Source: CAZTCJ01 sp964612085 | Lineage (GTDB): Bacteria; Pseudomonadota; Alphaproteobacteria; JAJFIK01 | NCBI GenBank assembly: GCA_964612085.1 | Contig: CAZTCJ010000040.1 | Coordinates: forward strand, 1 to 31,738 | Length of the DNA stretch: 31,738 nucleotides | Direction of reading: 5' to 3' | In this document: in pieces, positions 22,365 to 28,221 of the stretch | How positions within the stretch are numbered: the stretch's first letter is position 1 | How the letters are laid out: each line of letters starts with the position of its first letter | Notes under the pieces: generated by a model | Database searches by the model: none | What the model was told of the DNA's origin: nothing | The model's input: the letters and a program-made list of their open reading frames with translations, nothing else | Made by a program: the position numbers and the translations under genes

Positions 22365-25145
22365 GTGGCACGCGGCATGGAGCCGACATTGTTCCGCTAT
22401 ATCTGGCGCCACAGCCGCCGGGACCAGGCCATGATCCTGGGTCTCGTCCTGCTGGCGCTGCCGGTTTATTTCGCCTCGCTCAATCTGCCCAAGGCCATCG
22501 TCAACGGTCCGATCGACGGCACGGGCTTCGAAGAACCCGGCGCCACCGGTTCGTTCTTGCGGATCACGTTGCCCTTTGGCGGGTCGGACGGCGAGCCGGC
22601 GGTTCTGTTCGAGGGCTTCGCGCTCGAACGGCTCGATATGCTCTTCGCCCTGAGTTTCCTGTTTCTGGGCCTGGTGCTGATCAATGGCGGTTTCAAATAT
22701 CTGATCAACACTTTCAAGGGCCAGCTCGGCGAGCGGGTGTTGCGCCGTCTGCGCTATGAGCTGGTGGACCGGGTGCTGCGCTTTCCCGTGCCCTATTTCC
22801 GCAAGGTGAAGGCCTCGGAAGTGGCCAGCATGGTGAAGGACGAGGTGGAGCCCTTGGGCGGCTTCATCGGCGATGCCTATGTGGTACCGGTCTACCAGAG
22901 CGGCCTGGCGCTCACCGCGCTCGGCTTCATCATGGTGCAGAGTTTCTGGCTGGGTCTGCTGGCGCTCTCCGTCGTTCTGATCCAGGCCTTTCTGATCCCG
23001 AAGCTGCGCCAGCCGATCCTGCGGCTGGGACGGGCGCGCCAACTGGCGGCGCGGGATCTGTCGGGCCGGGTGGCGGAAATCGTCGATGCCATCGGCGAGG
23101 TGCGCACCCACGACACCTCGAATTATGAGCGTTCCGACCTGACCCGCCGTCTGGGGCGGATTTTCGAGATCCGCTACGAGATTTTCCGGCGGAAGTTCTT
23201 CATCAAGTTCTTGAACAACTTCCTGTCCCAGGTGACGCCGTTTCTGTTTTATGCCGTGGGCGGCTATTTCGCGATTCAAGGGCAGATGGATATCGGTCAG
23301 CTCGTGGCGGTGATCGCGGCCTATAAGGATCTGCCCGGACCCGTCAAGGAGCTGATCAACTGGGACCACCAGCGCATGGACGTGCAGATCAAGTACGAGC
23401 AGGTGGTCGATCAGTTCGATCCGGACGGTATTCTGCCGCCGGAGCTTCAAAGGCTGCCCGACGGCGACGTGCCTTCGATCGCGGGCCCGCTCGCGGCCAA
23501 GAATGTGAGCCTGATCGACGAGACCGGCGCGCGGCTTCTGGAGCGGGTCAGTTTCGGATTCGACGCGGGCAAGCGGGTGACGATCGTCGGACCGCCCGGC
23601 GGCGGCAAGGAATATCTGGGCGATGTGCTGGCGCGTCTTCAGCCGGTCTCGAGCGGCAGCGTGACGCTCGGCGGCAAGGACATCACGCAGCTTCCCGAAT
23701 TTGTTGTCGGACGGCGCATGGGCTATGTGGGCCAGGAGGCGTATCTTTTTCATGCGAGCGTGCGGGACAATCTGATTTACGGCCTGCGTCACGCGCCCTG
23801 GCTCGACGAAGTGCCTGAGGACGAACACACGCGCCATGCCTGGGAGCATGAGCGGGAAGAAGCGGAAGCGGCCGGCAATGCCTCCCGCTCGCTCCATGCA
23901 GATTGGATCGATTACGGCGGCGCGGGCGCGACGGGTCCGGACGATCTCGACGCCCGCCTGCTCGACGTGGCCAGGACCGTCGATCTGATCGACGATATCT
24001 ACGAATTCGGCCTGCATGGGGTAATCGACCGCAAGTCGAACCAGGATCTGGTCGCCAAGCTTCTGGAGGCGCGGGCGCGGCTGTCGGAGCGCCTTCAGGA
24101 CCCGCAATATCAAGGGCTTGTCGAATGGTTCGATCTGGCGCGCTTCAACCGGAATGCGTCGATCGCGGAGAATATTCTGTTCGGCGCGCCCTGCGGCACG
24201 GCCTTCACGGGCGACGATCTGGCGACCCACCCTTACATGCAGCAGGTGCTGGAAGAGGCCGGCCTGGTCGAGCCGCTGCTGGACCGGGGGCTGGAAATCG
24301 CCGCGACCATGGTGGAAATTTTCGAGGGCCTGCCGGAGGATCATCCGTTCTTCGAACAGTTCAGCTTCGTTTCCGCCCATGAGCTGGCGGATATTCAGGC
24401 CATGCTCGTCAAGGTGAAGCGCCAGGGCTTCGACGCCTTGGCGCCGGACGAACGGTTCCGGCTGAAAGCCTTGCCCTTTTCCTATATCGAGGCGCGCCAC
24501 CGGCTCGGCCTGGTGACGCCGGAAATCGAGGCGCGCATTCTCAAGGCCCGCGAGATTTTCATGCGCGATCTGCCGCCGGAGCTCGATACGGCGATCCAGT
24601 TCTTCAACCCCCATTCCTTCAACGGCAATGCGAGCATCGAGGACAATCTGCTCCTGGGGCGGATCGTATACGGGCAGGCGCGCGCCGATCAGACCGTCCG
24701 CCAATTGATCGGCGAAGTGCTGGACGAGCTGGATCTGACCCAGGCCATCCTGCGCATCGGCCTGGCGTTCGATGTGGGCACACGCGGCAAGCGGCTGACC
24801 GCGGCCCAGCGCCAGAAGATCGGTTTAGGGAGGGCTCTGGTGAAGCGCCCCGATGTCCTCATCATCAATCTGGCGCTCGCGGTGCTCGATTCCGCGTCCC
24901 AGGAGCGCGTCATGACGAATGTGCTGAACTGGCCGGAGACACGGGGCGTCGTCTGGGTTCTGGTGCGTCCGGAACTGGCCGACCGGTTCGATCACATCCT
25001 GGTCGTCGAGGGCGGCCAAGTCGTGGACCAGGGGGGATTTGCAGACCTGGCCAAGCGCAGCAAGCCGTTCAGGCGTCTGTTACCGGCATTGTACCTCGCG
25101 GAGGATCGGAATGAGTCTCAAGGACGAAGTGGACCTGCTTCGTAA
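22365..25145 (+). CDS. ABC-exporter-like protein with degenerate, repeat-expanded NBD
   Basis: 926 residues against about 580-620 for a normal half-exporter. Residues 1-340 form a type-I exporter membrane domain (helices about 23-42, 90-108, 172-190, 194-212, 289-305 and 308-320). The NBD begins near 375, but its motifs are broken: Walker A is GPPGGGKE (409-416, no Ser/Thr after the Lys); LSGGQ reads LTAAQ (811-815); Walker B reads LIINLALA with Asn835-Leu836 where Asp-Glu belong; the switch His is absent (VLVRPEL). Gln457 of the Q-loop and D-loop Asp842 remain. The post-Q-loop segment occurs three times: HASVRDNLIYG (463), NASIAENILFG (597) and NASIEDNLLLG (755). It therefore probably binds but does not hydrolyse nucleotide, or acts structurally. 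The GTG start is preferred for its AGAGGA site; ATG 22377 is possible. The 3' end overlaps the cNMP-binding gene by 35 bases. Confidence 0.85.
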   Translation: MARGMEPTLFRYIWRHSRRDQAMILGLVLLALPVYFASLNLPKAIVNGPIDGTGFEEPGATGSFLRITLPFGGSDGEPAVLFEGFALERLDMLFALSFLFLGLVLINGGFKYLINTFKGQLGERVLRRLRYELVDRVLRFPVPYFRKVKASEVASMVKDEVEPLGGFIGDAYVVPVYQSGLALTALGFIMVQSFWLGLLALSVVLIQAFLIPKLRQPILRLGRARQLAARDLSGRVAEIVDAIGEVRTHDTSNYERSDLTRRLGRIFEIRYEIFRRKFFIKFLNNFLSQVTPFLFYAVGGYFAIQGQMDIGQLVAVIAAYKDLPGPVKELINWDHQRMDVQIKYEQVVDQFDPDGILPPELQRLPDGDVPSIAGPLAAKNVSLIDETGARLLERVSFGFDAGKRVTIVGPPGGGKEYLGDVLARLQPVSSGSVTLGGKDITQLPEFVVGRRMGYVGQEAYLFHASVRDNLIYGLRHAPWLDEVPEDEHTRHAWEHEREEAEAAGNASRSLHADWIDYGGAGATGPDDLDARLLDVARTVDLIDDIYEFGLHGVIDRKSNQDLVAKLLEARARLSERLQDPQYQGLVEWFDLARFNRNASIAENILFGAPCGTAFTGDDLATHPYMQQVLEEAGLVEPLLDRGLEIAATMVEIFEGLPEDHPFFEQFSFVSAHELADIQAMLVKVKRQGFDALAPDERFRLKALPFSYIEARHRLGLVTPEIEARILKAREIFMRDLPPELDTAIQFFNPHSFNGNASIEDNLLLGRIVYGQARADQTVRQLIGEVLDELDLTQAILRIGLAFDVGTRGKRLTAAQRQKIGLGRALVKRPDVLIINLALAVLDSASQERVMTNVLNWPETRGVVWVLVRPELADRFDHILVVEGGQVVDQGGFADLAKRSKPFRRLLPALYLAEDRNESQGRSGPAS

Positions 25146-25575
25146 GGTCCCGCTGTTTGCCAATATCGAACTGCCCAAGCTCAAACTGCTGGCGTTCACC
25201 AGCGAGCGGATTCAGTTCACGGAGGGCCAGACCGTCTTCTCCCAGGGGGACGAGGGGGATGCCGCTTATGTGATCATGGACGGCGCCGCCGATGTGCTGG
25301 TCGATACGCCCAGCGGTCCGCTGAAAGTGGCGCGCCTGGAGCGCAATGCGTTTCTGGGCGAAATCGCCATTCTGCGCGACGTGCCGCGCACGGCGACGGT
25401 CGTGGCGGCCACGGATCTTCTTACCTTGCGCATCTCCAAGGACCTGTTCTTCCGCCTGGTGATGGAGTTTCCGCAAATGGCGGTCGAGATGATGCGGGTC
25501 CTGGCCGAGCGTGTCGAGAAGACCACGGAGGATCTGATTGCCGCGCGGGCGGAGCAAACGGCGCAGAAGGGATAG
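25111..25575 (+). CDS. Stand-alone cyclic-nucleotide-binding domain protein
   Basis: 154 residues, essentially one CAP/CNBD fold. The beta-barrel runs from about 30 to 110 with GQTVFSQGDEGDAAYVIMDG. The phosphate-binding cassette FLGEIAILRDVPRTATVVA (81-99) keeps Gly83-Glu84 and Arg93-Thr94, the residues that hold the cyclic phosphate and ribose, so cAMP or cGMP binding is plausible. There is no HTH after the C-helix, so it is not a Crp/Fnr transcription factor. The C-terminal helix (about 115-150, RVLAERVEKTTEDLIAARAEQ) could dimerise. The ATG at 25111 has GGAGG seven bases upstream and lies inside the end of the ABC-like gene (35-base overlap), so the two are likely produced together and may interact. 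Confidence 0.9.
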   Translation: MSLKDEVDLLRKVPLFANIELPKLKLLAFTSERIQFTEGQTVFSQGDEGDAAYVIMDGAADVLVDTPSGPLKVARLERNAFLGEIAILRDVPRTATVVAATDLLTLRISKDLFFRLVMEFPQMAVEMMRVLAERVEKTTEDLIAARAEQTAQKG

Positions 25576-25589
25576 GGGAGCAGACAGCC

Positions 25590-26048
25590 ATGAGCGAAGA
25601 GATCATCGACCCGGAACGCGCCGACAGCTATCCGCCGGTCATCCAATCGATCCTGAAGGCACCGTCGCCCGCCAGCGCCCATCTGGGCCTGTCGCTGGTC
25701 TCGATCGACCGGGAGGCCTTGTCCTGCCGGATCGCGTTCGATGCCACCGAGCGGCTGTGCAATAAATGGGGCGGTCTGCAAGGGGGTATGGTGGCGGCCA
25801 TGCTTGATGATGCCATGTCGATCGCCGTGGCGTTGGGCCTCGATTGGGGGCAGATCACGCCCACCCTGGAGATGAAGGTGAGTTATCTGTCGCCCGCGCG
25901 GCCCGGCCGTCTTTATGCGGAAGGCCGCGTCTTGAAGCGGGGGTCGTCCATCGCCTTTACCGAAGCCCGTCTGGCGGATGAGCGCGGCGAGGTGCTGGCG
26001 ACCGCGTCGGGCACGGGGCGGATTGTGCAAATGCGCCGGGACATCTGA
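25590..26048 (+). CDS. PaaI-like hotdog thioesterase
   Basis: 152 residues, hotdog fold, acyl-CoA thioesterase family; works as a cytoplasmic oligomer. The active-site helix region reads NKWGGLQGGMVAAMLDDAM (58-76). In PaaI-type enzymes this is N-x-x-G-x-x-H-G-G with Asp nine residues after the His. Here Asn58 and Asp73 are kept but the His is Gln64. It continues with TLEMKVSYLSPARPGRL, the usual central strand. It starts 15 bases after the cNMP-binding gene with GGGGAG upstream, so it is in the same unit. The acyl substrate is unknown; a role in trimming an acyl group for the glycan or lipid made nearby is speculation. Confidence 0.87.
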   Translation: MSEEIIDPERADSYPPVIQSILKAPSPASAHLGLSLVSIDREALSCRIAFDATERLCNKWGGLQGGMVAAMLDDAMSIAVALGLDWGQITPTLEMKVSYLSPARPGRLYAEGRVLKRGSSIAFTEARLADERGEVLATASGTGRIVQMRRDI

Positions 26049-26049
26049 T

Positions 26050-26868
26050 TTAAGAAGGCAATTCGATCTTGCTCAGGACCGGCACGTGGTCCGACGGGCG
26101 CTCCCAGCCGCGGGCGTCCCGCAGGATCGTCACATCCCCCGCATAGTCGTTGAGCGCGGGCGAGACCCAGATGTGATCGAGCCGCCGGCCCCGGTTGGAG
26201 GCGGCCCAGTCCCGCGCCCGGTAGCTCCACCAGGTGTAGAGTTTTTCCGGCTCCGGCGTATCGCGCCGGGTGATGTCGACAAAATCGTGGGAATCCTGCG
26301 CATTGCCCAGATGGGCCACTTCGACCGGCGTGTGGCTGACAACATTGAGCATCTGCTTGTGGCTCCAGACGTCATGTTCGAGCGGCGCCACATTGAGGTC
26401 ACCCACCAGCACGAGCTTGTTGTCCTTCTTGGTCTTGCGCGCGCCGAACCAGGCTTTCATCTCGGTCAGGAATTTCAGCTTATGGTCGAATTTCTCGTTT
26501 TTCTCCGGGTCCGGCTCGTCGCCGCCGGAGGGCACGTAGAAATTATGGATCTCGATGCCATTCGACACGGTGACGCTCACATGGCGGGCGTCCTTTTTGC
26601 CGCAAAAGCTTTTGCAATCCGTCTTCTCAAAGGGTACCCGCGACAGGGTGGCGACCCCGTGATAGCCCTTCTGGCCGTTAAGCGCGATGTGGTCGTAGCC
26701 CGCTTCCTTGATGGCCTTCAGCGGAAATTTGTCGTTGGGCGTCTTGGTTTCCTGAAGGCAGACGATGTCCGGATTTTGTTCCCGCAGGAACTTCAGGACA
26801 AGGTCGATCCGTAACCGTACGGAATTGATGTTCCAGGTGGCGAGCGTCAGAGTCTTCTTGCGGGGCAA
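26050..26868 (-). CDS. xth: Exodeoxyribonuclease III
   Basis: 272-residue AP endonuclease/3'-5' exonuclease for base-excision repair. The EEP-fold motifs are complete: TWNINSVR with Asn13, CLQETK with metal ligand Glu40, NFYVPSGG with Tyr111, VGDLNVAP with Asp157 and Asn159, RRLDHIWVS and PSDHVP with the catalytic Asp-His. The start is TTG at 26868, chosen because AAGGA lies eight bases upstream and homologues begin just before TLATWN. An in-frame TTG at 26892 overlaps the upstream stop but has no ribosome site. It lies 20 bases after the acidic unknown protein gene and is probably co-transcribed. Its stop is one base from the convergent thioesterase stop. Confidence 0.95.
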   Translation of the reverse strand: MPRKKTLTLATWNINSVRLRIDLVLKFLREQNPDIVCLQETKTPNDKFPLKAIKEAGYDHIALNGQKGYHGVATLSRVPFEKTDCKSFCGKKDARHVSVTVSNGIEIHNFYVPSGGDEPDPEKNEKFDHKLKFLTEMKAWFGARKTKKDNKLVLVGDLNVAPLEHDVWSHKQMLNVVSHTPVEVAHLGNAQDSHDFVDITRRDTPEPEKLYTWWSYRARDWAASNRGRRLDHIWVSPALNDYAGDVTILRDARGWERPSDHVPVLSKIELPS

Positions 26869-26888
26869 GGGATCGGTCCTTATCGAGA

Positions 26889-27548
26889 TCAAAAAAGATT
26901 GAGCGTGGTGCCGGCGATGCCGATCGGCCAGTGACCGGCCTCGAAAAGCGCGAATTTGGCGGCGAAGGGATGGGTTTCCGTCTCCTCCAGATCGGCGGCG
27001 AGCAGGCTCAAGCCGGCCAGATGGCTCGCCTGCACCGCGGATCCGGCCGCCGCCTGGATCAGGTTTTCATCGCCCACCTCCCACAGCTCGGCGGCTGTCT
27101 CGGACGCGGTCTGGACGGCGGGCGAGACCTCCGCCGCGATCATGGTGAGGACAAGCTCCACCGTGTCTTCGCCCAGCGTATCGATGGCCTCAGCGGTCAG
27201 GGCCGCGCGCAACTGCTCTTCGGCTTCCCAGGCGGCGGTATCCTGGTCGAGACTGTGGGCGGCGAAGGCCGCGTCGTCCCAGGTGGCCAGGGTGCCCAGC
27301 TCGGCTTCGGGAAAGCCCAGACCGTCCAGATAAAGGCGCGCGGCGGCGCGCACCGGTTTCGTCGGCGGCGTGCCCAGCGCCGTGAACCAGCGGCAATGCC
27401 GGGCGGTCTGGATGAAGGGGCGGACAAGATTGAGGCGCGGGTAGTCGTCGAGAAGCTCGATCAGCTCGTCTTCATCGATGGAGCCGTCGGACGCCCAGCT
27501 CGGTTCGTCCGGCTCGTCGTCCCTGTGCCATTGGTTGGACATGGTCAT
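26889..27548 (-). CDS. Unrecognised acidic protein upstream of xth
   Basis: 219 residues (217 if the ATG at 27542 is used; GCGGA is nine bases from that one). I do not recognise the family. The N-terminus is very acidic (DDEPDEPSW, SIDEDELIELLDDYPRLNL). The middle and C-terminal parts are Ala/Glu/Leu-rich and mostly helical, with HCRWFTALGTPPTKPVRAAA and a hydrophobic stretch AGLSLLAADLEETETHPFAA. No signal peptide or transmembrane helix. The frame stays open up to 27707, but the added Arg-rich part crosses two hairpins and has no ribosome site. Base composition is like that of its neighbours, and it precedes exonuclease III by 20 bases, so the two may be co-regulated. Confidence 0.75.
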   Translation of the reverse strand: MTMSNQWHRDDEPDEPSWASDGSIDEDELIELLDDYPRLNLVRPFIQTARHCRWFTALGTPPTKPVRAAARLYLDGLGFPEAELGTLATWDDAAFAAHSLDQDTAAWEAEEQLRAALTAEAIDTLGEDTVELVLTMIAAEVSPAVQTASETAAELWEVGDENLIQAAAGSAVQASHLAGLSLLAADLEETETHPFAAKFALFEAGHWPIGIAGTTLNLF

Positions 27549-27568
27549 GGGTCCGCTTTTACGCCTTG

Positions 27569-27606
27569 CCACCGGCTCTGTCACCTGTGTCTCAACAGGC
27601 CGGTGG
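27569..27606. repeat. 8-base inverted repeat upstream of the acidic-protein gene
   Basis: CCACCGGC (27569-27576) is exactly inverted as GCCGGTGG (27599-27606), with 22 bases between, ending about 20 bases from the ATG at 27548. It could be an operator or a 5'-leader hairpin controlling the acidic-protein/xth pair. Confidence 0.4.
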
Positions 27607-27610
27607 GCCG

Positions 27611-27753
27611 ACAGAAAGAAGCGCCCGGCCGCTAATGCGGACCGGGCGCCATAAGTGCGCTTAGACGCGCTATGCCGGGAGGGGAGCTCCGGCATCGGAG
27701 CGGGCATCGAACCGAAAAGCGGGGGGCAACTCCGGTTCGGCGGGGGGTCCCGC
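27611..27753 (-). ncRNA. Candidate structured RNA ending in an intrinsic terminator
   Basis: Read leftward, consecutive hairpins are: 27740-27753 (GCGGG/CCCGC), 27708-27739 (CGAACCG/CGGTTCG), 27672-27695 (ATGCCGG/CCGGCAT), 27657-27670 (GCGC/GCGC), and 27621-27649 (GCGCCCGG-CCGC/GCGG-CCGGGCGC, 12 pairs with one bulge). The last is followed on the minus strand by TTCTTTCTGT, a terminator-like tail. No convincing protein is encoded here, and no promoter was identified. It does not match tRNA, SRP RNA, tmRNA or any riboswitch I know. It could instead be a leader of the downstream gene. Confidence 0.3.
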
Positions 27754-27864
27754 TCGGTTATGATGTGCAGATAAGATCGAACCTTGGGCGTTCAATAGGA
27801 AACCGTCAGGGGTGGTGCGACAGAGTGTGCGGTCCGTCACGCTGGCGGCGTAAGGGGCTGACAA

Positions 27865-27909
27865 CACAAACAAAAAGACGATGGGCGGGTGTGAAACCGT
27901 CCATCGTCT
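27865..27909 (-). terminator. Intrinsic terminator after the 33-codon gene
   Basis: On the minus strand AGACGATGG-CGG pairs with CCG-CCATCGTCT (one mismatch) around a 7-base loop and is followed by TTTTGTTTGTGTTG. It lies 62 bases after the stop of the small gene, supporting a real short leftward transcript. Confidence 0.75.
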
Positions 27910-27971
27910 CTATCCTGACCTTTGGGCCCGGATGTTTCCCTTACGGGCTTAAAACGACATGCATTTACATG

Positions 27972-28073
27972 TCACAGGGTGCTGTGCTCCAGAAGAGCGA
28001 TGAAGATGGAGCCCAGTCCGATCACGACCGCCACGTAGCACATCGCCATCAAGCCTTTGCCAACTTTGCCCAT
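27972..28073 (-). CDS. Small 33-residue membrane protein
   Basis: The translation is 33 residues: a basic start (MGKVGKGLMAMC) followed by one hydrophobic helix (YVAVVIGLGSIFIALL) and a short tail ending HSTL. It has the strongest ribosome site in the region, GGAGGAGG seven bases before the ATG, and an intrinsic terminator downstream, so it is likely a real single-gene transcript. I do not recognise a family. The shape (Lys-rich N-terminus, one transmembrane helix) is that of small accessory subunits or regulators of membrane complexes. It would insert in the inner membrane with the N-terminus probably cytoplasmic. Confidence 0.65.
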   Translation of the reverse strand: MGKVGKGLMAMCYVAVVIGLGSIFIALLEHSTL

Positions 28074-28166
28074 CGCTTTGCCTCCTCCGTTTCACAGCCG
28101 GACTGATCCGACTCAGTAGAGGGCAGGTATGCAGGGCTTCACGGACCGCTGTCGAAAGTGTGAAGC

Positions 28167-28209
28167 AAATTTGATAGGGAACGCAAAACAGGCATTCCGG
28201 ATCAAATTT
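28167..28209 (-). terminator. Long inverted repeat after the glutamine-synthetase-like gene
   Basis: Two 18-base arms (28167-28184 and 28192-28209) pair at 15 of 18 positions around a 7-base loop, with perfect AAATTTGAT/ATCAAATTT ends. It starts 13 bases after the TGA at 28222 on the leftward strand. There is no separate T run, but the AAATTT base of the stem is weak, so it may act as a terminator or mRNA-end hairpin; an operator for the small gene is the alternative. Confidence 0.45.
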
Positions 28210-28221
28210 CTGGTACGGCCG

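Larger units (their letters stand above)
27549..28221. other. 673-base gap with a small gene and several hairpins
   Basis: The largest non-annotated stretch of the window. Leftward (minus strand) it holds, in order: an 18-pair inverted repeat just after the glutamine-synthetase-like gene, a 33-codon gene, its terminator, a series of small hairpins ending in a second terminator-like structure, and an 8-base inverted repeat just before the acidic-protein gene. These are listed separately. It is less GC-biased around 27850-28000 and 28130-28210. Confidence 0.7.

Noticed and set aside
22305..24704. 799-residue open frame on the minus strand opposite the ABC-like gene
   Set aside because: It is a shadow frame from high-GC codon bias: no recognisable domain, His/Gln/Arg-rich composition, and no ribosome site. 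The plus-strand gene has clear exporter features.
26869..26892. TTG at 26892 as start of exonuclease III
   Set aside because: It would overlap the upstream stop by four bases, but has no ribosome site and adds eight residues not expected in the family; TTG at 26868 has AAGGA at the right distance.
27698..27760. Possible tRNA from a GGTTCGAT T-loop-like string
   Set aside because: The flanking five-base stems do not pair, and no acceptor or anticodon arm can be folded.
27670..27873. 67-residue open frame on the minus strand in the 673-base gap
   Set aside because: The TTG start falls inside the T run of the preceding terminator, there is no ribosome site, and the sequence is Pro/Ala/Arg-rich without a fold. 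The hairpin series explains the region better.
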